27,693 nt of DNA from Chloroflexota bacterium (GTDB lineage Bacteria > Chloroflexota > Dormibacteria > CF-121), in contig VBIS01000079.1 of NCBI GenBank assembly GCA_005880605.1, positions 1-27,693 of the forward strand. Direction: 5' to 3'. Of this stretch, positions 1-5,543 are shown piece by piece. The stretch's first letter is position 1; each line of letters begins with the position of its first letter. The notes beneath the pieces were generated by a model. The model did no database searches, was not told the DNA's origin, and saw nothing but the letters and a program-made list of their open reading frames with translations. The position numbers and the translations under genes are program-made.

Positions 1-160
1 GCATGGCAAAGTGCGCCGGGCCAAGCTGTATTACCTGCGAGGAAGAGTCGGGAAGAGTGCCCGCATTCGGGAGAAGCGCCAAGCCGTTGCCACCACAGCC
101 GTCCCCGCCGACAACGAAGCCGAAGCCGGCACCGAAGCGCCAGAAACCGCGGAAAGCTGA
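1..160 (+). CDS. rplS: 50S ribosomal protein L19, C-terminal fragment
   Basis: Partial gene cut by the left edge; the reading frame starts at base 2 and ends with TGA at 158-160. The first residues read HGKVRRAKLYYLRGRVGKSA, the conserved basic end of L19, a large-subunit protein at the 30S-50S interface. It is followed by an Ala/Glu-rich tail of about 25 residues, longer than in many L19 proteins. It lies directly ahead of rnhB, the usual bacterial neighbour, and overlaps it in another frame. Recognition rests on about 25 clear residues plus synteny. Confidence 0.9.
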   Translation, partial: HGKVRRAKLYYLRGRVGKSARIREKRQAVATTAVPADNEAEAGTEAPETAES

Positions 161-806
161 CCGGGACCTCTGGGTCTTCGAGCGCCAGGCCTTCGGGCTG
201 GGTTACGCGACGGTTGCGGGCGTCGATGAGGCCGGCCGCGGGCCATGGGCCGGTCCGGTGGTTGCCGGTGCCGCCATCATGCGGCCCTACTTCCATTGCG
301 AAGGGATCGACGACTCCAAGCTCCTGACCGCCGAAGAGCGCGACCATTACTACGACTGCATCCTCGAGGGCGCCGAAGCCTGGGGTGTCGGCATCGTCGA
401 GGTCGATGAGATTGATCGGGTCGGCGTCTCGCGCGCGAATCGATGGGCGATGGGGATCGCGATACAGCAGCTTGGTCGGCCGATCGACTATCTACTGGTG
501 GATGGGTTCTTGCTGCCCGAGACGTTGACCCCGCAACTGCCGATCGTCAAGGGCGACCGCCGCTCGATCTCGATCATGGCCGGCGGGATTCTCGCCAAGG
601 TGACGCGCGACCGCCTGATGGCGCGGATGGCGGAAAAATTCCCCGGCTACGGCTTCGAGATGCACAAGGGGTATCCAACGCCCGACCACCTGGCCGCCAT
701 GGACCGGCACGGGTTAAGCCCGCTGCACCGGCGCTCGTTCATCTCAATCCGGACGCGCGCCGAGCTGGAAGCGGCGGCCTTTGCCAGTCAATCCGCTCGG
801 AGTTAG
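57..806 (+). CDS. rnhB: Ribonuclease HII
   Basis: Endonuclease that cuts the RNA strand of RNA-DNA hybrids and single ribonucleotides misplaced in DNA. From the GTG at 57 the protein is 249 aa. It shows VDEAGRG (catalytic Asp57/Glu58), DDSKLL, LLVDG, AKVTRD and HKGYPTPDH near residue 203, so the four-acidic-residue active site and family motifs are intact. The start is uncertain. No ATG/GTG/TTG exists between the rplS stop and the conserved DLWVFERQ segment, so translation must begin inside rplS. Candidates are GTG 57 (GAGGAAG at 39-45), TTG 87 (GGAGAAG at 70-76) and an ATG at 3. The Pro/Lys-rich first 35 residues are the out-of-frame reading of the L19 tail and are probably unstructured. yraN overlaps its 3' end. 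Confidence 0.9.
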   Translation: MPAFGRSAKPLPPQPSPPTTKPKPAPKRQKPRKADRDLWVFERQAFGLGYATVAGVDEAGRGPWAGPVVAGAAIMRPYFHCEGIDDSKLLTAEERDHYYDCILEGAEAWGVGIVEVDEIDRVGVSRANRWAMGIAIQQLGRPIDYLLVDGFLLPETLTPQLPIVKGDRRSISIMAGGILAKVTRDRLMARMAEKFPGYGFEMHKGYPTPDHLAAMDRHGLSPLHRRSFISIRTRAELEAAAFASQSARS

Positions 807-1134
807 CGGCGAGGCCCTCGCCGAGGACCACCTCCGTGGGCTCGGCTACCAGATCATTGAGAAGGATGTGCGCACGCCGCTCGGTCAGCTGGACCTGGTG
901 GCGATGGACGGCAAGACGCTGGTCTTCGTCGAGGTCAAGACCCGGGCCGGCCACGGCTATGGCCTGCCGCAGGAGGCAGTCGACGCCAAGAAGATCCGCA
1001 AGCTGCGGCAGCTGGGCCTGTACTACTTAAAGATACGGCCACATCGCGGGTCGGTCCGCTTCGACGTGGTCGGCCTGACGGTTAGCGGCGGGCGCCTACT
1101 TCGCGTCGACCACATCAAGAACGCTATTGACTAG
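781..1134 (+). CDS. yraN: UPF0102 / YraN-family predicted nuclease-fold protein
   Basis: Protein of 117 aa of the YraN (UPF0102) family, which has a restriction-endonuclease-like fold related to Holliday-junction resolvases; its cellular role is not settled. It shows GVSGEALAEDHLRGLGYQII at the N-terminus, then LGQLDLVAMDG and LVFVEVKTR, matching the family's D...ExK core. The usual GEIDLI motif reads GQLDLV here, so the first acidic residue is Gln while Asp and the ExK pair remain. TTG start at 781, 26 nt inside rnhB; no nearer in-frame start preserves the N-terminal helix. Position after rnhB is typical. Normally comM would follow; here other genes intervene. Confidence 0.88.
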   Translation: MPVNPLGVSGEALAEDHLRGLGYQIIEKDVRTPLGQLDLVAMDGKTLVFVEVKTRAGHGYGLPQEAVDAKKIRKLRQLGLYYLKIRPHRGSVRFDVVGLTVSGGRLLRVDHIKNAID

Positions 1135-1144
1135 GACATAGCGG

Positions 1145-1483
1145 TTGTCGAGGGCGGACCGGCCGTTGATTCAGCAGCTTCAGGAGTTGCAGGCTTGGCT
1201 TCAAACATTGGACGTGGTCCGATCTGACCCGGTGCCGAGCTGGTCTCGGGTGTTACTTGCGGAAGATATCGGACTGCCCTGGACGACGGCTGGAGACGAA
1301 CGCCCGACGTTGAGTCAACACTCTTTACGGACGCCGAGCGAATTCGAGACTCGTTGGCTAGAGTTGCTCGCCGAGGGTAGGGCCAGCTGGATCAAACTTC
1401 TCTGGGCCGGCGGCCGACTCCGGCTGGAATTTGAGCCGCCGGCTGGTGATTACCTAGCTGGGTCGCCAGACTCCGTGCGGTGA
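1145..1483 (+). CDS. Hypothetical protein, 112 aa
   Basis: Family not recognised. TTG start at 1145, ten bases after yraN, with AGGACA just upstream overlapping the yraN stop; ends with TGA at 1481-1483. The product is rich in Leu, Trp and Gln, with an amphipathic N-terminal helix (LIQQLQELQAWLQTL) and a later ETRWLELLAEGRASWIKLLW stretch, so it looks like a small folded cytoplasmic protein rather than a random reading frame. No transmembrane segment or signal peptide. Two sampled 60-nt lines are about 58-60% GC, lower than the flanking genes, which could mean acquisition or weak constraint. It may be co-transcribed with rnhB-yraN. It could also be non-coding. Confidence 0.5.
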   Translation: MSRADRPLIQQLQELQAWLQTLDVVRSDPVPSWSRVLLAEDIGLPWTTAGDERPTLSQHSLRTPSEFETRWLELLAEGRASWIKLLWAGGRLRLEFEPPAGDYLAGSPDSVR

Positions 1484-1492
1484 CAGTGTTGC

Positions 1493-1579
1493 TTCTTCCC
1501 TGGCCTTTAGGATGGGCAGACGATTTGGCCGGTCGCGCCACCTGACATCCTCGCCGATCCTTGGTGGTGTCGGGAAGAA
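1493..1579. other. Nested inverted repeats between convergent genes
   Basis: The 98-nt gap between the two convergent stop codons contains three nested complementary pairs: TTCTTCCC 1493-1500 with GGGAAGAA 1572-1579, AGGATG 1509-1514 with CATCCT 1546-1551, and TGGC 1526-1529 with GCCA 1537-1540. Together they could fold most of the gap into one interrupted stem on either strand. This might act as a bidirectional transcription end or processing signal, but it lacks a U-tract. Part may be chance. Confidence 0.35.
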
Positions 1580-1581
1580 TG

Positions 1582-2607
1582 CTACAGGGTGAACTTGGAT
1601 TGGGCGTCGGCATAGCGGCCGACCTTCCGGAAGCTGTCCGCATCGACGCCCAGTCGTCGCGATACCTCCAATGCCAGCCATTGCAACGGCACCACGTTGA
1701 CCATCGGAGCCAGCCGCTCATCGATCGCCGGCGTCTCAAGGGGAACGCTCGTCGCGGCGAGACTGGCGGCCGATGGACCGACTGCGACCGTGGGCGTGCC
1801 GATCTCGTGGAGCGCCGCCGCTAGCTCTGCCGTCCGCTCCAGGCTGGCGCCGGGTTGGGCAATGACCACGACCGAGTCCTCGGCGTTCAGGCTGATCAGC
1901 GGGCCGTGCAAGATGCCTTCGACGTCGTGGCCTTCGGTACTGACGTAGGCCGCCTCGCGCAGCTTGAGCGCCCCCTCGAGGGCAGTGGCGTGGGCGGGCC
2001 CGCCGCCAACGTAGTGGACAACGCGTCCCATCTGCAACCGATCTAAGGCCTGCACCACCTGGGGGCGCAGCTTGAGGGCCGCCCGGACGGCGCCAGGCAG
2101 GCGCCCAAGCTCAGCCTTCCATGGCGGCGACCCGAGAGCGACCGCGAGCTGGGCCAGCCGGGCCATTGCGGCCGTGTGGCTGGCGGTGTGCACCGGCGAC
2201 CGTTCCTGCGGGACGGTGTGGAGGACACCCGGGCCGCTCAGCGGAGACCCTTCGCCGGTGATGGCGATCCAATGGTCCTGGCCGCCGAATCCTTCGAGTG
2301 CGGCCTGGCTGTACCGCTTACTGCCTCGATGGCTCAGCAGCACCAAGCCGTCGTCGTCCTTGAAATGCGGCGGATAGTTTGCGAACTCGAAGGCAGGGAT
2401 CGCCCAGGCCTCGACACCGGCGCTTCGCAACAGATACTGCCCGACGAGCGCGCCGTGGTGGCTCGTCCCGGTGCCAACCAGAAAGATGCGCGAGCACCCG
2501 GACAGTCGTGAGACGGCCGTCGACGGTGGCGTCTCCCGCAGGAGTCGCTCCAGCGCATCGGGTTGCGACTGAAGGGTCTCCTCGAGAAACGCCCCCGGCG
2601 TCTTCAG
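1582..2607 (-). CDS. Double-SIS sugar-phosphate isomerase-like protein (GlmS C-domain relative)
   Basis: Two SIS (sugar isomerase) domains without the N-terminal glutaminase domain of GlmS, so probably a sugar-phosphate isomerase, deaminase or deglycase rather than glucosamine-6-phosphate synthase; substrate unknown. The first SIS core contains IFLVGTGTSHHGALVGQYL and LLSHRGSKRYSQAAL; the second contains VVHYVGGGPAHATALEGALK, then EGHDVEGILHGPLISL, resembling the GlmS HGP loop. The first ATG/GTG/TTG in frame is TTG 2430, which would delete the first phosphosugar-binding strand. Upstream the frame stays open to a stop at 2728-2730 with no ATG/GTG/TTG. The CTG at 2605-2607 gives MKTPGAFLEETLSQPDAL, a normal start for this family, and has GGGAAG seven bases upstream. 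It overlaps the NUDIX stop (CTGA). Length 341 aa. Last gene of the minus-strand operon. Confidence 0.82.
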   Translation of the reverse strand: MKTPGAFLEETLQSQPDALERLLRETPPSTAVSRLSGCSRIFLVGTGTSHHGALVGQYLLRSAGVEAWAIPAFEFANYPPHFKDDDGLVLLSHRGSKRYSQAALEGFGGQDHWIAITGEGSPLSGPGVLHTVPQERSPVHTASHTAAMARLAQLAVALGSPPWKAELGRLPGAVRAALKLRPQVVQALDRLQMGRVVHYVGGGPAHATALEGALKLREAAYVSTEGHDVEGILHGPLISLNAEDSVVVIAQPGASLERTAELAAALHEIGTPTVAVGPSAASLAATSVPLETPAIDERLAPMVNVVPLQWLALEVSRRLGVDADSFRKVGRYADAQSKFTL

Positions 2608-3200
2608 GCGGCTTCTTCCCAGGCTTTGAGGAACTGGTAGACGATGCGTCCGGTCGCGCCCCAGATGACGTCGTCGCCGAGCGTGTAATAGTGGATGCGG
2701 TACTGCTGCTCCCCGACGCTCCTGGTTTCAGTGGTGTGCACGTCGGAGTCGAGCAGGCGGTGGACGGGCACCATCAGCACGCTCTTCACCTCGTCGGGCG
2801 CCAATCGTAGCTCGTCAATACCGCCCTCGACCAGGCCCACGACGGGCGTGATGACGAAGCTGCTCACTGCGGTGAAGACGTCGTCGAGTTCTCCGAGCAC
2901 CGTGACGCGCGATGGCTCGAGGCCGATCTCTTCGTAGCTTTCACGCAGTGCGGTCTCAACCGTCTCTGCGTCCGAGTCTTCCCGCTGACCGCCGGGAAAC
3001 GAGATCTGACCCTTGTGCGTCAGGACCGTGTCGGTGCGGCGGGTGAAAAGCATTTCGAGAGTGTTATCGCGCGTGACCAGTGGGATCAGCACGCCGGCTC
3101 GGATCAGTGGCGGTGCGACATCGATCCCACGTCGCACGCGTTGCTCGAGCACTTGCCGGAGTCGCTCGAGCCGGGTGGCGGCGGCCGTCGTCAGGTCCAC
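2604..3200 (-). CDS. NUDIX hydrolase, CoA pyrophosphatase type
   Basis: NUDIX hydrolase of 198 aa. The NUDIX box is complete: GGQREDSDAETVETAL followed by RESYEEIGL, with the metal-binding REx2EE core. Just before it, FTRRTDTVLTHKGQISFPGG matches the UPF0035/CoA-pyrophosphatase signature (HKGQISFPGG), so hydrolysis of CoA or acyl-CoA to 4'-phosphopantetheine and 3',5'-ADP is likely. The frame is open upstream to 3341, but that extension overlaps the zinc-ribbon gene and looks unlike protein. I place the start at GTG 3200, giving MDLTTAAATRLERLRQVL and an overlap of 10 nt with the upstream stop. Its own stop overlaps the CTG start of the SIS gene by 4 nt, indicating translational coupling. Confidence 0.88.
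   Translation of the reverse strand: MDLTTAAATRLERLRQVLEQRVRRGIDVAPPLIRAGVLIPLVTRDNTLEMLFTRRTDTVLTHKGQISFPGGQREDSDAETVETALRESYEEIGLEPSRVTVLGELDDVFTAVSSFVITPVVGLVEGGIDELRLAPDEVKSVLMVPVHRLLDSDVHTTETRSVGEQQYRIHYYTLGDDVIWGATGRIVYQFLKAWEEAA
2615..2620 (-). promoter_or_regulatory. Shine-Dalgarno site supporting a CTG start
   Basis: On the minus strand GGGAAG lies at 2620-2615, followed by seven bases and then CTG at 2607-2605. The spacing is ideal for initiation, and no comparable signal was identified for the internal TTG at 2430. This is the main sequence support for the longer SIS protein. Confidence 0.55.
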
Positions 3201-3376
3201 GCCTCGAATGAGACCGGCACCTGGTGGCCGCAGTGCGTACAGACCCAGACCTGCCCACGCCGGACCACCGAGCGCCCATCTTCGAGCTTCACCGATTGAT
3301 CGGGACCGCTGACGTGCTCCCAGCGTGGCATGTGCTTGCACTGATCACAGATGGTTGGTGGGGGATTGAGCTTCAC
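3191..3376 (-). CDS. Small zinc-ribbon protein, 61 aa
   Basis: Tiny protein with two CxxC knuckles, CDQC at residues 10-13 and CTHCGHQ at residues 46-51, separated by 32 residues: the layout of a zinc ribbon. The middle (EDGRSVVRRGQVWVC) is predicted beta-strand. Exact family and function unknown; such ribbons bind nucleic acid or a partner protein. GTG start at 3374-3376 overlaps the TGA of the acyltransferase (GTGA), with GAGG four to seven bases upstream, and its stop overlaps the NUDIX start, so it is embedded in a coupled operon. This arrangement and the intact metal ligands argue it is a real gene. Confidence 0.72.
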   Translation of the reverse strand: MKLNPPPTICDQCKHMPRWEHVSGPDQSVKLEDGRSVVRRGQVWVCTHCGHQVPVSFEAWT

Positions 3377-3942
3377 TGTCCTCGATTATCCCCGCTGACG
3401 GATAGATCAAGCCGGCGAAGCACGCGGGCCGGGTTCCCGCCGACGATCACGCCCGGTGGAACGTCGTCGAAAAGGACGGCGTGGATGCCAACCACCGAAT
3501 CGCGACCGATGTGCACGCCGGGCAGCACCGAAACCTGTCCACCGATCCAGACGTTCTCCTCGATGACGATTGGTCGTGCCCCACCCGGGCGGCGACGATC
3601 CGCCAGGGACTCGGAATAGGGGAGATGGTCCCGCACCTCACATGAGCCCAGGACGCAATCCGCTCCGACCTCGACTCGTTCGGCGGCGACGATGGTACAG
3701 CCGTTGAGCCGGGCGTGCCGGCCGATATGGATTACAGCCTCCGGCCGCGTCGTGATCAGGCGGTTGACCTCGGCGTGCGACCAGGCGTTGACGTCCGCCT
3801 CCAGCACCACCTGCCCAGGCCCCGTGATGCGCAGCCGACCATTTCCCAGCAGACCGGGGCCGATGCGAATCCGGGGGTTGAGGCGAAAGGGGAGGGTGGT
3901 GAGCCAACCGAGACTGCGGGCCGCCGTCTGTTTCAAGGGCAT
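3373..3942 (-). CDS. Left-handed beta-helix (hexapeptide) acyltransferase
   Basis: Protein of 189 aa with hexapeptide-type repeats: VIHIGRHARLNGCTIVAAE, VEVGADCVLGSCEV and then IVIEENVWIGGQVSVLPGVH, IGRDSVVGIHAVLF, ending in VPPGVIVGGNPARVLRRL. That final block is typical of the maltose/galactoside O-acetyltransferase branch (LbH fold, trimer, acetyl-CoA donor). The acceptor is unknown; a sugar, lipid or envelope polymer is plausible. A catalytic His is not obvious from the usual NxH motif. ATG start at 3942; a weak GGGTGA lies upstream. First gene of the minus-strand operon and divergent from comM. Downstream neighbours (CoA-type NUDIX, SIS) would be consistent with acyl-CoA and amino-sugar metabolism. 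Confidence 0.82.
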   Translation of the reverse strand: MPLKQTAARSLGWLTTLPFRLNPRIRIGPGLLGNGRLRITGPGQVVLEADVNAWSHAEVNRLITTRPEAVIHIGRHARLNGCTIVAAERVEVGADCVLGSCEVRDHLPYSESLADRRRPGGARPIVIEENVWIGGQVSVLPGVHIGRDSVVGIHAVLFDDVPPGVIVGGNPARVLRRLDLSVSGDNRGQ

Positions 3943-4009
3943 GTCGGGGCGATCACCCGGCAGCGTACGAGTTTGCTCGCCAGCGGGCGTATGGCTAAGC
4001 TAACGCCTA

Positions 4010-4025
4010 TACACAAAACGGTGTA
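4010..4025. promoter_or_regulatory. Inverted repeat in the divergent acyltransferase/comM promoter region
   Basis: TACAC at 4010-4014 and GTGTA at 4021-4025 form a perfect 5-bp dyad with a 6-bp spacer. It overlaps the probable comM -10 box and sits between two divergent transcription units, a natural place for a dimeric repressor. No family of regulator can be named from this half-site, and no regulator gene lies nearby. Confidence 0.35.
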
Positions 4026-4029
4026 ATAT
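4024..4029 (+). promoter_or_regulatory. Probable comM -10 box, leaderless start
   Basis: TAATAT ends eight bases before the GTG start of comM, so transcription would begin at or within a base or two of the start codon. No Shine-Dalgarno sequence is present. A clear -35 element is not visible at 16-18 bp upstream. Confidence 0.45.
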
Positions 4030-4037
4030 CGGCGCTG

Positions 4038-5543
4038 GTGCTGGCCAGGGCCCTGTCGGGGACGGTATTCGGCCTCGACGGCGTCCGGGTCGAGGTGGAG
4101 GCAGACATTGCCGACGGGCTGCCGGGATTCCACATCGTCGGGCTGGGCGATCGGGCGCTGCAGGAGGCTCGCGAACGCGTCAAGATCGCGATCAACAACA
4201 GCGGCTTCGAATTTCCCGGCCGCAAAGTGACCATCAACCTCGCGCCGGCGCAATTGCCGAAAGAGGGGAGTGGCTTCGATCTCGCGATGGCGGCCGCCAT
4301 CGTCAACGCGGCACAGGACCGCGGTCTGCCCACGGACGCCGCCTGGCTTGGCGAGCTGGCACTGGACGGCGCCGTCCGCCCGATCAGAGGCACACTCCCG
4401 ATCATCGCCCACCTCGACCGCCTGGGAATCCGCCGCTTCTATGTCCCGGCAGGCAACGTGGCGGAGGCGAAGATCGCCACCACCGCCCCGGTGATCGGCG
4501 TGACTCATTTTCGACAGCTCAAGGTTCACTGGGACGAAGGCGCCACGCTTGACGAGTCGCCGATGGTTGAGCCGATGCAGGCTGTTCCGCCGACGCAACA
4601 CGTCGACCTGGCGGAGATCTTCGGCCAGCCCCATGCCAAGCGTGCCCTGGAGGTCGCCGCGGCCGGCGCGCATCATCTCTTATTGGTTGGTCCGCCGGGT
4701 GCGGGGAAGACCCTCCTGGCCCGAGCGCTCCCCGGCATCCTGCCCCCGCTCAGCCAGCGGGAAGCTGTTGAGGTGACCTCGATCGCGTCGTGCGTCGGCA
4801 TGCTGCCAGCGGGCGGGGGTCTGCTCGAGGTTGCGCCCTTTCGGGCGCCGCATCACACCGTCTCCGCCGCGGCACTGGTTGGCGGCGGCCTCGCCTCGCC
4901 CCGCCCGGGCGAAATCACTCGCGCCCACCGTGGCGTGCTCTTCATGGACGAGATCACCGAGTTTCGCCGCGACGCGCTCGAGTCGCTGCGGCAGCCGCTG
5001 GAGGAGGGGCGGCTGGCCGTGGCTCGCTCCCGCGGCCACGCCGTGCTGCCTGGCCGTTTCATCCTGGTAGCGGCGGCCAATCCGTGCCCCTGCGGCTTCG
5101 CCGGCGACCCCCGCCGGATTTGCCAATGCACCCCGCTCGATCGCCAGCGGTACCACGCCCGGCTGTCGGGACCGATCCGGGACCGGATCGATCTCCAGGT
5201 GCTGGTTCCGCGGCAGCCGGCCGGCGAGCTGCTGCGGAGCACGCCGGTGGCGGAATCGAGCGCCGCGGTCCGCGAACGCGTGCTGCGCGCGCGCCAGCGC
5301 CAGCGAGAGCGGCGCCCCCAGGGTCCGCTGAACGGCGCGTTGACCGGTCCGCAGTTGCGGAAGGAGCCGCTGGCTGCTGCCGGTCAAGCGCTGCTCGAGG
5401 CGGCCGCCGAGCGGCTACAGCTCAGCGGTCGTGCGATCCACCGCGTCCTGCGCGTGGCGCGGACCATCGCGGACCTGGACGAATCTTCGGGCATCGAGCA
5501 GGGGCACATCGCAGAGGCTCTGCAGTACCGCGAGAGTGGATAG
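4038..5543 (+). CDS. comM: ComM/YifB-family AAA+ ATPase (Mg-chelatase-like)
   Basis: Complete 501-aa member of the ComM/YifB family. In Vibrio and other competent bacteria ComM is a hexameric helicase that promotes branch migration during natural transformation. Order: N-terminal ChlI-like domain (about 1-170, with DGLPGFHIVGLGDRAL and NLAPAQLPKEGSGFDL), AAA+ core with Walker A GPPGAGKT at 218-225 and Walker B GVLFMDEI, then the family's cysteine cluster NPCPCGFAGDPRRICQC, and a C-terminal helical domain. All key residues are present. GTG start at 4038 with a -10-like box eight bases upstream and no ribosome-binding site. dprA overlaps its stop by 8 nt, so the two DNA-uptake/recombination genes are coupled. 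Confidence 0.95.
   Translation: MLARALSGTVFGLDGVRVEVEADIADGLPGFHIVGLGDRALQEARERVKIAINNSGFEFPGRKVTINLAPAQLPKEGSGFDLAMAAAIVNAAQDRGLPTDAAWLGELALDGAVRPIRGTLPIIAHLDRLGIRRFYVPAGNVAEAKIATTAPVIGVTHFRQLKVHWDEGATLDESPMVEPMQAVPPTQHVDLAEIFGQPHAKRALEVAAAGAHHLLLVGPPGAGKTLLARALPGILPPLSQREAVEVTSIASCVGMLPAGGGLLEVAPFRAPHHTVSAAALVGGGLASPRPGEITRAHRGVLFMDEITEFRRDALESLRQPLEEGRLAVARSRGHAVLPGRFILVAAANPCPCGFAGDPRRICQCTPLDRQRYHARLSGPIRDRIDLQVLVPRQPAGELLRSTPVAESSAAVRERVLRARQRQRERRPQGPLNGALTGPQLRKEPLAAAGQALLEAAAERLQLSGRAIHRVLRVARTIADLDESSGIEQGHIAEALQYRESG

Noticed and set aside
443..1030. 195-aa plus-strand frame bridging rnhB and yraN
   Set aside because: Both underlying genes have strong family motifs in other frames; this product is Arg/Ser-rich noise.
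1484..1581. Integron attC-like site
   Set aside because: The nested arms resemble a folded site, but the conserved core triplets are absent and no integrase or cassette array is present.
2604..3341. Longer NUDIX protein starting at 3341
   Set aside because: The first 47 residues lie over the zinc-ribbon gene in another frame and look unlike protein; GTG 3200 gives the normal family N-terminus.
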